Source: Brucella pseudintermedia (GTDB lineage Bacteria > Pseudomonadota > Alphaproteobacteria > Rhizobiales > Rhizobiaceae). From it: a stretch of DNA of 44,336 nt. A program made the translations under genes and the position numbers. Each line of letters opens with the position of its first letter. Position 1 is the stretch's first letter. The stretch is from the NCBI RefSeq assembly GCF_008932435.1, contig NZ_WBWE01000020.1, forward strand, positions 1 to 44,336, in the 5' to 3' direction. Under the pieces are notes generated by a model. The model saw only the letters and a list, made by a program, of their open reading frames with translations, was not told the origin of the DNA and did not search any database. This document shows positions 25,811 through 34,152 of this stretch, piece by piece.

Positions 25811-26323
25811 TTAGTCAATGAGGTCGCCCAGCCGGTCCCGCAGGTGTGCAAGCGCCTTCATAGTTAGTTTTTCTACCGCGCTTTTCGTGATCTTCAATTC
25901 GCTGGCGATTTCGGCGTGGCTCAATCCGTCGAACTTGTGCATCAGGAAGACCTGCCGTTGTCGCTGAGGCAATTCCGAAATCGCCTGTTGAAGACGACCC
26001 AGACGCTGGCGGTAATCGACAATCCTTTCCGGCGACGGTTTATCGTCAACGGAATCAGGGAACTCGCCCGAAGATAAATAACGCTCAAGCGAACGTTTGC
26101 CGCGAATATGGTCTGTCGCCAGATTATCGGCCATGCGAAACAGATAGGAGCGCGGGTTCTTTATGTCGGATTCAACGGGAATGCTTTGAAGCCGCAGAAA
26201 CGTATCCTGCAACACATCGTCCGCATCCGCATCACGACCAAGGCGACGGGAGAGATGCCTTAACAGTTCTCCGTAACTGGCCGCGAAGCTCTCAAGTATA
26301 TTTTTCTTCTTGTCTCCGGCCAT
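25811..26323 (-). CDS. fecI: ECF RNA polymerase sigma factor, FecI-like
   Basis: A sigma-70 family factor of 170 residues with region 2 (LLRHLSRRLGRDADADDVLQ DTFLRLQSI, then NPRSYLFRMADNLATDHIRG) and region 4 (LQQAISELPQRQRQVFLMHK, FDGLSHAEIASELKITKSAV EKLTMKALAHL). It is the FecI type, which directs RNA polymerase to iron-siderophore receptor genes after a signal through FecR. ATG 26323 is preceded by AAAGAA. Its upstream region (26324-26380) has two palindromes that could serve an iron regulator. It is the first gene of the iron cargo and reads toward fecR. Confidence 0.94.
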   Translation of the reverse strand: MAGDKKKNILESFAASYGELLRHLSRRLGRDADADDVLQDTFLRLQSIPVESDIKNPRSYLFRMADNLATDHIRGKRSLERYLSSGEFPDSVDDKPSPERIVDYRQRLGRLQQAISELPQRQRQVFLMHKFDGLSHAEIASELKITKSAVEKLTMKALAHLRDRLGDLID

Positions 26324-26337
26324 TTCTTTAGAACCAT

Positions 26338-26370
26338 TCGAGAATTCTCGACATGCATATTAGAATATGC
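26338..26370. promoter_or_regulatory. Two palindromes in the fecI upstream region
   Basis: TCGAGAATTCTCGA (26338-26351) is a perfect 14-bp palindrome, and GCATATTAGAATATGC (26355-26370) has 6-bp perfect arms around TAGA. They lie 15-47 bp before the fecI start. Such sites could bind Irr, RirA or Fur; neither matches a consensus I can name with certainty. Confidence 0.55.
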
Positions 26371-26488
26371 GCCCAATACGGTCGAGTGATCTCCATCATG
26401 CGGTACGATAGTGGAGCATCGTACATGCCTCGAATTATCCTTTAGCAAAACTTTCAGTAAAAAATCCAGTTATATGACGAGGGGAAAC

Positions 26489-26917
26489 TCAGTGGGATCG
26501 TTCCTCATCCTCCGGCACCTCCTGCCTGAGCCGCGGCCCGTTGGCGAGTCTCCGGCCAAGAGCTTCGAGGAATTTGTCATAACGCTCTCCACCCTTGGCA
26601 CGGGCAGCGGCCTGCACGGTCTCCGGCAAGGAAGCGGTTGAGTTCAGCCATAAGCGGATGAACAGGGCAAACGCTTCATTGGCAATGCCGACGTCCCGTT
26701 CGAGCCGCTGGATGTTACGGTCGATCCGGTCGAGGCGCTTGCCGATCGCTGCTTCCTTCCGTTCATCGGCATCGGGCGAAAGAAACGACGCGATGGCAGC
26801 TTCCGCGATCAGGGAATCCGATTGCCCGCGCCTCTCCGCGAAATCCGCGAGGCGACGCTTCAGATCGGGATCCAGGTAGACGGAAAGGCGCTGTTTCTTG
26901 TCGGGACGTGGGGGCAT
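26489..26917 (-). CDS. CopG/ribbon-helix-helix family protein
   Basis: A protein of 142 residues starting MPPRPDKKQRLSVYLDPDLK, with RLSVYLDPDLKRRLADFAER as a ribbon-helix-helix DNA-binding motif, then a long helical part (IGKRLDRIDRNIQRLERDVG) and LFIRLWLNSTASLPETVQAA. It begins three bases after the traG stop and is cotranscribed with traG. Tn4371-like ICEs carry a CopG-type gene right after traG and before trbB. Here the 13-kb iron cargo and the LysR gene separate it from trbB. It probably takes part in control or DNA binding during transfer. Confidence 0.85.
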   Translation of the reverse strand: MPPRPDKKQRLSVYLDPDLKRRLADFAERRGQSDSLIAEAAIASFLSPDADERKEAAIGKRLDRIDRNIQRLERDVGIANEAFALFIRLWLNSTASLPETVQAAARAKGGERYDKFLEALGRRLANGPRLRQEVPEDEERSH

Positions 26918-26920
26918 GGA

Positions 26921-28921
26921 TCACAACTCCATACCGTCGCTAGGGTCCATCGAAATCTGCCGTGCGACCTGACGCATGTTGCGGGCAAGCGCCCGACTGG
27001 TGACGGCATCGCGTTCCGGCTCATCCATGTCGGGATCGAACTCGTTGATGGGTTTTCTTTCCGGTTCCGGCGCTACGTCCTTGTGCGGTTCAAGACCGGG
27101 TTCGCGGCGCAGGCCGGCATTGGCCGGATCGTCGTCCGGTTTGGCGTCGTCGTTTATTGCAGATCCGCCTTTGCCAGCAAGCGGAGCCGGGATCGGGTTC
27201 AATTCAGACCAATCATCCGCCTTCGGCGCAAACCCGGCCTTCGGATCGGCAGGGGTAGAAAGCACCCGCTCCTTGAAGCGACCATCCTCGAAATACCGCG
27301 CCTTCTTCGCGCGGATCGGCGGAATACCGGCAACCATGATAATTTCATCGTCGGGCGGGAGCTGCATGATTTCGCCGGGGGTGAGCAACGGCCGCGCCGT
27401 CTCGGAACGAGAAACCATCAGGTGCGACAGCCACGGTGCAAGGCGGTGTCCGGCGTAGTTCTGCATGGCACGCATCTCGGTCGCGGTGCCAAGCGAGTCC
27501 GACACTCTTTTTGCGGTCCTTTCGTCATTGGTCGCGAAGCTGACCCTCACATGGCAGTTGTCGAGCACGCTGTTGTTCGCACCGTAAGCCTTCTCGATCT
27601 GGTTGAGGCTCTGCGCGATCAGAAAAGCCTTGATCGAATACCCGGCCATGAAGGCAAGCGCGCTCTCGAAGAAGTCGAGCCTGCCGAGCGCCGGAAACTC
27701 GTCGAGCATCATCAGCAGCCGGTGGCGACGATCCTTCGCATGCAGGTCTTCCGTCAAGCGCCGGCCAATCTGGTTGAGGACAAGGCGCACGAGCGGTTTG
27801 GTACGGGAAATGTCGGACGGCGGCACGACCAGATAGAGCGTTGCCGGTCGCTCCTCGCTGACCAGATCGGCAATGCGCCAGTCGCAACGGCTGGTAACGG
27901 CCGCCACGACCGGATCGCGATAGAGGCCAAGGAAAGACATGGCGGTGCTCAAGACGCCGGACCGCTCGTTGTCGGATTTGTTGAGCAGTTCACGGGCGGC
28001 GCTGGCAATCACCGGATGCGACCCCTTCTCGCCGAGATGCGGCGTGGTCATCATGGCGGACAAGGTTGTTTCGATAGGACGGCGAGGATCGGAGAGAAAG
28101 GCGGCGACGCCCGCCAGCGTCTTGTCCTTCTCCGCATAGAGAACATGCAGGATCGCGCCGACCAGAAGCGAATGGGATGTTTTCTCCCAATGATTCCGCT
28201 TTTCCAACGACCCTTCCGGATCGACCAGCACATCGGCGACGTTTTGCACGTCCCGAACCTCCCATTCACCCTTGCGGACCTCCAGCAACGGATTGTAGGC
28301 GGAAGACGCCGAATTGGTCGGATCGAACAGCAGAACGCGGCCATGCCTTGCCCGGAAACCGGACGTCAGTTCCCAGTTCTCGCCCTTTATGTCGTGAACG
28401 ATGGCCGATCCCGCCCAGGTCAGAAGCGTCGGCACGACAAGGCCAACGCCCTTGCCGGATCGCGTCGGGGCAAAGCAAAGCACATGCTCCGCACCGTCAT
28501 GGCGGAGATATTCGTGTTCATAGCGGCCAAGCACCACGCCGTCGTCGCCAAGCAGGCCGGCCTTTTCGATCTCGTCGCGCTCGGCCCAGCGGGCGGAGCC
28601 GAACGTCTTGACGTCCTTCGCCTCGCGTGCGCGCCAGATCGACATGAAGATGGCGACCGCGATTGCGATCAGGCCACCGGATGCGGCAATCGCGCCACCT
28701 TCGAGAAAGACGTTCGGCGCATAGGCATCATAGAAATACCACCACCAGAACAGGGCCGGCGGCGGATAGAAGGGCTGACCGGCAAGCTCGAACCAGGGCG
28801 AGCCAAGCTGCGGCTGGAAACCAAGACGCCACGCGACCCATTGCGTCGCGCTCCAGACCGCGATGAGCACGATCAGGAAGACGACGGCTATCTGCCCCCA
28901 GAGCACGCGCGTAGCCGACAA
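26921..28921 (-). CDS. traG: Type IV coupling protein TraG (VirD4-like)
   Basis: TraG is the inner-membrane ATPase that brings the relaxase-DNA complex to the mating pore. The 666-residue product has two N-terminal membrane helices (VLWGQIAVVFLIVLIAVWSA and GGAIAASGGLIAIAVAIFMS), VLCFAPTRSGKGVGLVVPTL (Walker A, about residue 150), and HRLLMMLDEFPALGRLDFFE (Walker B, about residue 420). The C-terminal quarter after about 570 is hydrophilic and acidic. The frame begins at TTG 28921, with GGGAG eight bases ahead; no better start is near. A shared 18-bp sequence lies 102 bp upstream. Confidence 0.95.
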   Translation of the reverse strand: MSATRVLWGQIAVVFLIVLIAVWSATQWVAWRLGFQPQLGSPWFELAGQPFYPPPALFWWWYFYDAYAPNVFLEGGAIAASGGLIAIAVAIFMSIWRAREAKDVKTFGSARWAERDEIEKAGLLGDDGVVLGRYEHEYLRHDGAEHVLCFAPTRSGKGVGLVVPTLLTWAGSAIVHDIKGENWELTSGFRARHGRVLLFDPTNSASSAYNPLLEVRKGEWEVRDVQNVADVLVDPEGSLEKRNHWEKTSHSLLVGAILHVLYAEKDKTLAGVAAFLSDPRRPIETTLSAMMTTPHLGEKGSHPVIASAARELLNKSDNERSGVLSTAMSFLGLYRDPVVAAVTSRCDWRIADLVSEERPATLYLVVPPSDISRTKPLVRLVLNQIGRRLTEDLHAKDRRHRLLMMLDEFPALGRLDFFESALAFMAGYSIKAFLIAQSLNQIEKAYGANNSVLDNCHVRVSFATNDERTAKRVSDSLGTATEMRAMQNYAGHRLAPWLSHLMVSRSETARPLLTPGEIMQLPPDDEIIMVAGIPPIRAKKARYFEDGRFKERVLSTPADPKAGFAPKADDWSELNPIPAPLAGKGGSAINDDAKPDDDPANAGLRREPGLEPHKDVAPEPERKPINEFDPDMDEPERDAVTSRALARNMRQVARQISMDPSDGMEL

Positions 28922-29022
28922 GGCGGAAACTCCCTTCCAAACATGGTTTCATGTTCAGGGAAAAGGAATTTCCGAAATGATTTCAACATGATTGAACGTC
29001 GGCATAGTAGTCTGGCGAAGAC

Positions 29023-29040
29023 GGTCGAAAAAATACTTGC
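29023..29040 (-). promoter_or_regulatory. 18-bp sequence shared with the trbB upstream region (traG copy)
   Basis: Minus strand GCAAGTATTTTTTCGACC, identical to the copy at 12251-12268. Here it lies 102 bp ahead of traG, and 59 bp from the divergent antitoxin-like gene starting at 29099, so a binding protein here could affect both. Confidence 0.6.
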
Positions 29041-29098
29041 AGGTTGCGGCGTCCCATCTGCATCATATGGTTTGAGACAGTGATTCAGGGACACTCCC

Positions 29099-29299
29099 AT
29101 GCCGACCCGCAACGTTGTTCCCGATGAACATCACCAAATGGCGCAACTGAACGCTTTGCGAAAAGCATCCCGCATCGGATTTACCGATCTGGTCGAAGGC
29201 CGGTTTGTCGATGTGCCGGCCGATAAGCTGGAAGGCTTCATCGCCGATTTGGGACGTGAAGCGGGCGAACGGCGCGCAAGACCAAAACGGTCACGATAA
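29099..29299 (+). pseudogene. ParD-like antitoxin with an internal deletion
   Basis: A frame of 66 residues, MPTRNVVPDEHHQMAQLNAL RKASRIGFTDLVEGRF (split by a space). The first 13 residues match the start of ParD/CopG antitoxins (typically M-x-T-R-N-V-V), and from ALRKASRIGFTDLVEGRFVD it matches their C-terminal toxin-binding part. The middle, about 30-35 residues holding the rest of the ribbon-helix-helix dimer and the GRYQNASEV-type segment, is missing. AGGGA stands ahead of the ATG, so it may be translated. No parE-like toxin gene follows. It is one of the few plus-strand genes. I take it as a remnant; a shortened functional protein is less likely. Confidence 0.6.
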
Positions 29300-29300
29300 T

Positions 29301-29519
29301 TCAAAGGCTGTTTTCATCCAGCGCACGGGCATGCTTACGCAGCCGTTCGGGAATATCTCCCCGTTCGCCGGGAAAGGCCAAAAGAAGATCGGCAAAACGC
29401 GGTGGATCAAATTCAATGTCCGGCGATCCGGGCATGGCCAGAGCCGCCGTAACACTGCGGCGTTCTCCTGCCAATTTTTCGAACTCGTCATCGGCGCTGG
29501 AAAGCGTTGTGATTTTCAT
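29301..29519 (-). pseudogene. Phd/YefM-like antitoxin remnant with an internal deletion
   Basis: A frame of 72 residues with GGAGG ahead of the ATG. It starts MKITTLSS, the usual start of Phd/YefM antitoxins, and continues EFEKLAG...TAALAMPGSPDIEFDPPR, which matches their C-terminal end, but the conserved middle (the DNA-binding part before the toxin-binding tail) is gone. No toxin gene is adjacent. It lies tail to tail with the ParD-like remnant and just after the relaxase gene. Family assignment rests on short stretches and is moderate. Confidence 0.45.
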
Positions 29520-29608
29520 CGGCTACCTCCGTCTGACGGCTTGCCCAGCATACACCATTTCCAGAGGGAGCAGCAAACCGCACACGCGATCCGGCGGCCG
29601 AATGCCCA

Positions 29609-31336
29609 TCACAAGCCCAAGCCGCGCTTGCGACCAAAGCTCCAGTCAACGCCGCCATCGGCGCGAGCTACGCCGGATATGTGCTGACCAATGTGCTTCT
29701 CCACGGAAGGCGTCCACGGCACGAGGCTGAAGCCGAGGCCATCATCGACCATCGCGAAGCGGCCGGATGCCAGGGTGAAACGCCGGCTGTAGGTGCCGGC
29801 GACATATTCGCCTGCGGCCGCTTCGCGAAACGGTATGTTCATTTCATGGGAGAGCTTTTCGCCGAGCGCGTCCAGTTCACGTTCGCGGAGCGTGCCGAGA
29901 AGATTGCGGGCGAAGATAACCCGCTCGCCCTCTCGCCGCGCCAGACCTTCTTCGATCAGATGTTCGGCCCGCGCTTTCATCGCCTGTTGCACCTCCAGCC
30001 CAAAGCCGCCGCCGAGATCGACCGGATCGCGGGCGACAAGCTGGCGGTCGAGCCATGTGGCGCCGTCGGCCGTAGTCTGGGCCTCAAGGGAGAAATCGGA
30101 ACGAACCGCCAGCGCAACACGGCGCTCCCCTCTCGCATCCTCGAAAGAGCGCAGTTCGACAATCGAACCCGGCGCGCTGTCGCCAGCCGCTTCAATGTCG
30201 GGAAGACGGATATGATGGGTGTGGCCGTCCACGCCATCGACCACGGCGAAGGCCGTGCCGCGCAACTCATCGTCAAGGCCGCGTTCGACCAGCCGGCCGA
30301 TGACCGGCTCGCCGTGCGCTTCGCCGGACAGCACGTAGTCGGCAGCGCCGCGCTCGATACCCTGTTCCGTCAAAGCCCGGTGCATCCGCTTGATGATGTC
30401 GCCGCGTAGCCCAAGCTCGCGCAAAGTGGCTTCGGCGTCGCCGGATATGATCCACTGGCCGGGACCGATGGTTTCAGCCAGGCCGAGATGTTCGAGGTGA
30501 CGAAGCCGGCCGACCTTCTGGATCGAATAATCGTCGGGCTGCTTATCCGGAGACGGAGCAACGTCGATAACGCCTTGCTCGTTGGCGTCGCGGACAAGCT
30601 GGCGATCAAGCTGCGTCCAGCGGTCGGCTTCTATCTGACGCTCCAGCGAGCGGCAAATGTCGAGATCGGTACGCGGCCCCAATTCCAGCGTCACGAGATC
30701 CTGCGCCCGGTCACGCAGCCCGCTCTTGATATAGTCCCGGTCTATCACGAGGTCTTGCCCGTCCTCAGTGCGACCGCGCACGATGACATGCACATGCGGA
30801 TTGTCCGTATTCCAGTGATCGACGCCGACCCATTCGAGTTTCGTGCCGAGATCCTTTTCGGCCTGCGCCATCAGCTCGCGCGTGAACCGCTTCAGGTCTT
30901 CCATGTCGGCGGCATCTTCTGGCGAGACAATGAACCGGAAATGATGCCGATCATCCTTGCAGCGATCGGCAAATTCCTTCGCGTCGGCATTGTCGGTTTC
31001 GGGACCGAACATGCGGGCTTTTTCGCCGTCGCGGGTGACGCCATCACGACGAAGATAATTGAGGTGACGGGCAAGCGGGCCACGGTCGCCCTTGTTGCGG
31101 ACGATGCGCGCCTTCACCGTGCAGAAGCGGGTGCGATTTGTAATGAGGCGATTGGCGCGCACGCTCGCCACGCGGCCGCGGGCGAAGCTCGGCCCACGGC
31201 CCTTGCCGGAGCGGGAAACATGCCCGCCGGCCTTCTGCGCGGCGGCGAGCGCCTGGGCGACGAACGGCCTCGCCCGCTGGGCCTTGCTGGAACGGATGCG
31301 CCCAGGACGGACGCGGAAATCGTCGTCCCGGCTCAT
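29609..31336 (-). CDS. rlxS: Relaxase/mobilization nuclease with DUF3363 (RlxS-like)
   Basis: The relaxase nicks oriT and leads the strand into the recipient. The 575-residue protein has an arginine-rich N-terminus, ARHLNYLRRDGVTRDGEKAR MFG, FADRCKDDRHHFRFIVSPED, and EWVGVDHWNTDNPHVHVIVRG-like motif with the HxH metal-binding pair (NPHVHVIVRG). The C-terminal half fits DUF3363, with LVARDPVDLGGGFGLEVQQA and RFAMVDDGLGFSLVPW. This two-part form is typical of Tn4371-like ICEs and related alphaproteobacterial elements. ATG 31336 is clear. It reads away from the candidate oriT at 31389-31500. Confidence 0.93.
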   Translation of the reverse strand: MSRDDDFRVRPGRIRSSKAQRARPFVAQALAAAQKAGGHVSRSGKGRGPSFARGRVASVRANRLITNRTRFCTVKARIVRNKGDRGPLARHLNYLRRDGVTRDGEKARMFGPETDNADAKEFADRCKDDRHHFRFIVSPEDAADMEDLKRFTRELMAQAEKDLGTKLEWVGVDHWNTDNPHVHVIVRGRTEDGQDLVIDRDYIKSGLRDRAQDLVTLELGPRTDLDICRSLERQIEADRWTQLDRQLVRDANEQGVIDVAPSPDKQPDDYSIQKVGRLRHLEHLGLAETIGPGQWIISGDAEATLRELGLRGDIIKRMHRALTEQGIERGAADYVLSGEAHGEPVIGRLVERGLDDELRGTAFAVVDGVDGHTHHIRLPDIEAAGDSAPGSIVELRSFEDARGERRVALAVRSDFSLEAQTTADGATWLDRQLVARDPVDLGGGFGLEVQQAMKARAEHLIEEGLARREGERVIFARNLLGTLRERELDALGEKLSHEMNIPFREAAAGEYVAGTYSRRFTLASGRFAMVDDGLGFSLVPWTPSVEKHIGQHISGVARADGGVDWSFGRKRGLGL

Positions 31337-31388
31337 GGGGTCACTCGCTGCGAGGTGCAGGTTTCATTGAAAACATTCGATAAATTCA

Positions 31389-31500
31389 GGGTGCGCACAT
31401 CGCACGCATAGTCCGCGATGTGCGGAAAGCCGGAAAAAAGCCAATCAAAACAACCGACCGTCCAAGCCGCGATGTGCGGCCTTTTATCTTGCCATAACTC
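31389..31500. other. Candidate origin of transfer (oriT)
   Basis: The gap between the relaxase and the lytic transglycosylase genes holds three copies of a 10-mer: CGCACATCGC at 31394-31403 and its reverse complement GCGATGTGCG at 31415-31424 and 31469-31478. The first two form a perfect inverted repeat with an 11-bp spacer; the third is within GGCCGCACATCGCGGC on the minus strand. Seven bases after it is TATCTTGCC (31485-31493), close to the RP4-type nick consensus YATCCTG|Y, with the cut expected after 31491. The position beside the relaxase gene supports an oriT. Confidence 0.6.
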
Positions 31501-31577
31501 TACGGTTGCTTCCGCTGACATACCGCCAACAGTATAGTCTACGACAATACACGAAATAGCACGAATTTCCACGAAAA

Positions 31578-32339
31578 TCATCTCCGAGCTTCTTTATCTG
31601 CTGATCCGCGTATGAACAGGCCGTTGGAAGGCGGCGCTAGCGCCGAAAGATCTGTAATCGTGCCGGAATTGAACGATCGGACGGACGGAAGATCGTCGGC
31701 GATCTCGACAGTCGCACGAGTAACGAAGAGCTGTGCGATGGACCATTCGGAGCGCGCCGGACGATCCGCCGTGCGATAGGCAACGGCGGCGTCCGCGTCG
31801 ATCTGCGGAACAATCTTCGCCATGTAGGCGACCGTCTCGGCGGGCAATGGATCGCCAGCGACAAGATGCTTTTCGTAGCGGCCGGGACCGGCATTGTAGG
31901 CGGCGAGAAAACCCGGCGAACCGTAGAGTTCATGCAGCTCGGCGAGATAGGCGCTGCCCGCCAGAATGTTATCGCGGGGATCATAGGGATCGTCGCCAAG
32001 GCCATGTCGGGCGCGCAATTCCGCCCATGTCGCGGGCATGATCTGCATCAGGCCCATCGCGCCTTTTGGCGAGATGGCGTGCGGATTATGATCGCTCTCG
32101 GCCTGCATGACGGCGCGTATCCAGCGTTCGGGAATGGCGAAGCGCTTGGCCGCTTCCGTGATATGAAAGGACCAAGAATCGGACGATGCGACGGCGATGG
32201 CCGTGCGCGTCGTCTGCGTTTCGTTTGCCAGCGGATCTGCCATTGCAGCGCATGGCAGCGTGACGATCATGGTGCCTGCGATCAGCAGCGCGATGATCGC
32301 AGGAACGGCGGCGCATTGTCCGCCGTCCCGATTGCCCAT
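31578..32339 (-). CDS. Lytic transglycosylase (VirB1-like)
   Basis: An SLT-type peptidoglycan hydrolase that would open the cell wall for the transfer channel. The catalytic glutamate is in AVMQAESDHNPHAISPKGAM GLMQIMPATW, followed by DDPYDPRDNILAGSAYLAEL and GFLAAYNAGPGRYEKHL, all typical. I choose ATG 32339 because it places a signal peptide (AVPAIIALLIAGTMIVTLPCA-like core, cleavage near AMA) at the N-terminus, giving 253 residues. The frame is open to ATG 32570, five bases after the DUF736 stop, which would add 77 residues before the signal and is less likely. Confidence 0.88.
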   Translation of the reverse strand: MGNRDGGQCAAVPAIIALLIAGTMIVTLPCAAMADPLANETQTTRTAIAVASSDSWSFHITEAAKRFAIPERWIRAVMQAESDHNPHAISPKGAMGLMQIMPATWAELRARHGLGDDPYDPRDNILAGSAYLAELHELYGSPGFLAAYNAGPGRYEKHLVAGDPLPAETVAYMAKIVPQIDADAAVAYRTADRPARSEWSIAQLFVTRATVEIADDLPSVRSFNSGTITDLSALAPPSNGLFIRGSADKEARR

Positions 32340-32575
32340 CAGCCTGCCATCGTGCTCGCTATGGTCAGGGGCAAGGCTTCGCCGACGGCCAACATTTTCC
32401 GGACGGGCATCGTCGCAAGACGTGTCCGTTATACGGAAAACAGGCCGTCGCCCCTGACCGCCGCTGCGCGCGACGGCCGCCCCGTTGGCGATCGGGTCGA
32501 GGGGAGTGATCGGCGCTCGATCGATCAAAGGGAGTGAGCCTGAAAGTTCGCGGGAAGGATGGCAGCGCATGAGGG

Positions 32576-32902
32576 TCACGCCTGTTCGTCGCGCCGTGTC
32601 TTGCGCGTCCAGTGAAGATTCCACACGTCCTTCCTGGTGTCGGACTCGAACATGCGGGCGCGGATCGGTTCGACGAAGGAAGGATCGTCGATGGTGACGG
32701 AGAGATACGCGCCTGCACGCTCGCCGGTTCGGTCCCATGCCGCGCCGACTTCGAGGCCATCGGCGAAGATGCGATGGTTCGGTGCGTTCTCGGCGTCCGT
32801 CTCATCGATGGGAAGGATGGTCACTTCGGCGTCGAGGGTGAGCGTGCGGATGCGGCCGAAGAAGCCATCATTGTTGCGGGTGAAGGTGCCTATCTGGGCC
32901 AT
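32576..32902 (-). CDS. DUF736 family protein (traC-operon-associated)
   Basis: A protein of 108 residues starting MAQIGTFTRNNDGFFGRIRT, with APNHRIFADGLEVGAAWDRT and AYLSVTIDDPSFVEPIRARM, the standard DUF736 landmarks. DUF736 genes occur on nearly all ICEs and plasmids of this type, but their function is unknown. It lies 35 bp after traF and is distinct from the second DUF736 gene at 39030-39341; the two differ clearly, so they are not a recent duplication. Confidence 0.92.
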   Translation of the reverse strand: MAQIGTFTRNNDGFFGRIRTLTLDAEVTILPIDETDAENAPNHRIFADGLEVGAAWDRTGERAGAYLSVTIDDPSFVEPIRARMFESDTRKDVWNLHWTRKTRRDEQA

Positions 32903-32937
32903 TGCGAAAAACTCCTGCGGTTGAAGAAGCGAGCCGT

Positions 32938-33513
32938 TCACGGCTCGTCGGAAACTGGCTCGCGGAAGGTTTCCACGACCGGATCGGGATCGTCAGTGGT
33001 CCAGAGCGGGATTGCCCTGCCGACGACGGTTGAGAGCGGAAGCGGCCCGAAATAGCGGCTGTCGAAGCTGTCGGGACTGTCCCAGTTCATGAAGAAGGCT
33101 TCGCCGGCGCGAAGCGTCCGGCAGCCTTGCCAGACGGGCAGCGGACGGCCCTGGCCGTCGCGCTCGCGGGCCTGCCCGTAGGTCATGCCGTAGGCGGTGA
33201 TCTGCGCGCCGTTGCGGCAGACGGTTGTTCCGGAAAGTGCCAGCACGCGCTTGAGAAGCGGCAGGCCCTTCGGCAGATAGCGGCGCTCATCGAGGAATCC
33301 GGCCAGATCGTCGGGCGGCATGACCACGGCAAGATCGGTGACGTCGAGCTGGTCGCCCTCTGACACATCCAGCGGAACGATCCGGTAGAGGCCGACCGGC
33401 ACGCTGGCCGACGCGTTCCAGATCATGCGAATAGCGGGCGGGTTCCAGACTGGCAGAGCAATCAGCACTGTGCCGGCCAGCATCGCGAGGAACGTCATAC
33501 GGCGCATTGTCAT
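32938..33513 (-). CDS. traF: TraF-like S26-family peptidase
   Basis: TraF in RP4 processes the TrbC pilin. The 191-residue protein has an N-terminal membrane segment (MTFLAMLAGTVLIALPVW), the catalytic serine in NASASVPVGLYRI, the lysine in GLPLLKRVLALSGTTVCRN, and the C-terminal EAFFMNWDSPDSFDSRYFGP LPLSTVVGRA (split), all fitting the S26 fold. It overlaps the DUF2840 gene and precedes DUF736. The likely substrate is the TrbC protein encoded at 10781-11116. Confidence 0.93.
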   Translation of the reverse strand: MTMRRMTFLAMLAGTVLIALPVWNPPAIRMIWNASASVPVGLYRIVPLDVSEGDQLDVTDLAVVMPPDDLAGFLDERRYLPKGLPLLKRVLALSGTTVCRNGAQITAYGMTYGQARERDGQGRPLPVWQGCRTLRAGEAFFMNWDSPDSFDSRYFGPLPLSTVVGRAIPLWTTDDPDPVVETFREPVSDEP

Positions 33514-33989
33514 GACTGCACCTCGCGGCGGCGCAGCCAGGCGCGATGCTGTTCACGACTGTAGGCGCGGAACGGTTCATTGACGACAAGGCGATTGTGG
33601 ATGTGCCGCCAGTGATCCGGCGCAACGTCTTCCGGTTCGATGCCAAGCCGCTCGATGGCGTCTATAGTGTCGAGCACCTTCTGAACCTTCGGCCAGCCGT
33701 GGATACGCAGAAGGATTTCGCCGCCGGGATCAACCAGAGGCACGGTCTGATAGCCCTCGCCGGGTGCAACGGCGCGCAGAATGTCGATGCGGGAAATGAC
33801 GGTGCCGTAATCATTCGCGGCCCATCTGACGAACGCGAAAATCGCGCCGGGATCGAAGCCGACGACACGGCGATGACGGTCGATGCGCTGTTCTTCGGCG
33901 ATCCGGCCGAAATGAATACGCTGCTCGATGCGGTTCTCCCGCCATGTCAGATGAACCAAGGTGCGGGGAGAGGAAGTGTCTGCCTTCAT
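33510..33989 (-). CDS. DUF2840 family protein
   Basis: A protein of 159 residues that begins MKADTSSPRTLVHLTWRENR and holds EQRIHFGRIAEEQRIDRHRR, FVRWAANDYGTVISRIDILR, and VNEPFRAYSREQHRAWLRRR, the pattern of DUF2840. These genes lie before traF on Tn4371-like ICEs and related plasmids. The function is unknown. It overlaps traF by four bases. In relatives a parA gene usually stands next to it toward repA; here only about 350 bp of noncoding DNA is found. Confidence 0.9.
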   Translation of the reverse strand: MKADTSSPRTLVHLTWRENRIEQRIHFGRIAEEQRIDRHRRVVGFDPGAIFAFVRWAANDYGTVISRIDILRAVAPGEGYQTVPLVDPGGEILLRIHGWPKVQKVLDTIDAIERLGIEPEDVAPDHWRHIHNRLVVNEPFRAYSREQHRAWLRRREVQS

Positions 33990-34152
33990 CGACCCGCCCT
34001 CCGACTGAAGGGTATAGCAAGCGTCCTCTGCGCTTTCCTTTCAATCGAGAACCAGAGGGAAGGTCGTTCCACGATTAAAGGAAAGCGAGTCCACGATTTG
34101 GGGAAAATCAGCAGCCCTTCCACAACGCGATTTCTGGTGGGTTGCGTTAGGA

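Noticed and set aside
26822..29083. Plus-strand open frame of 753 residues opposite traG
   Set aside because: It is the antisense of traG; the coding evidence (Walker A and B, membrane helices) is all on the minus strand. Long antisense frames are normal in GC-rich DNA.
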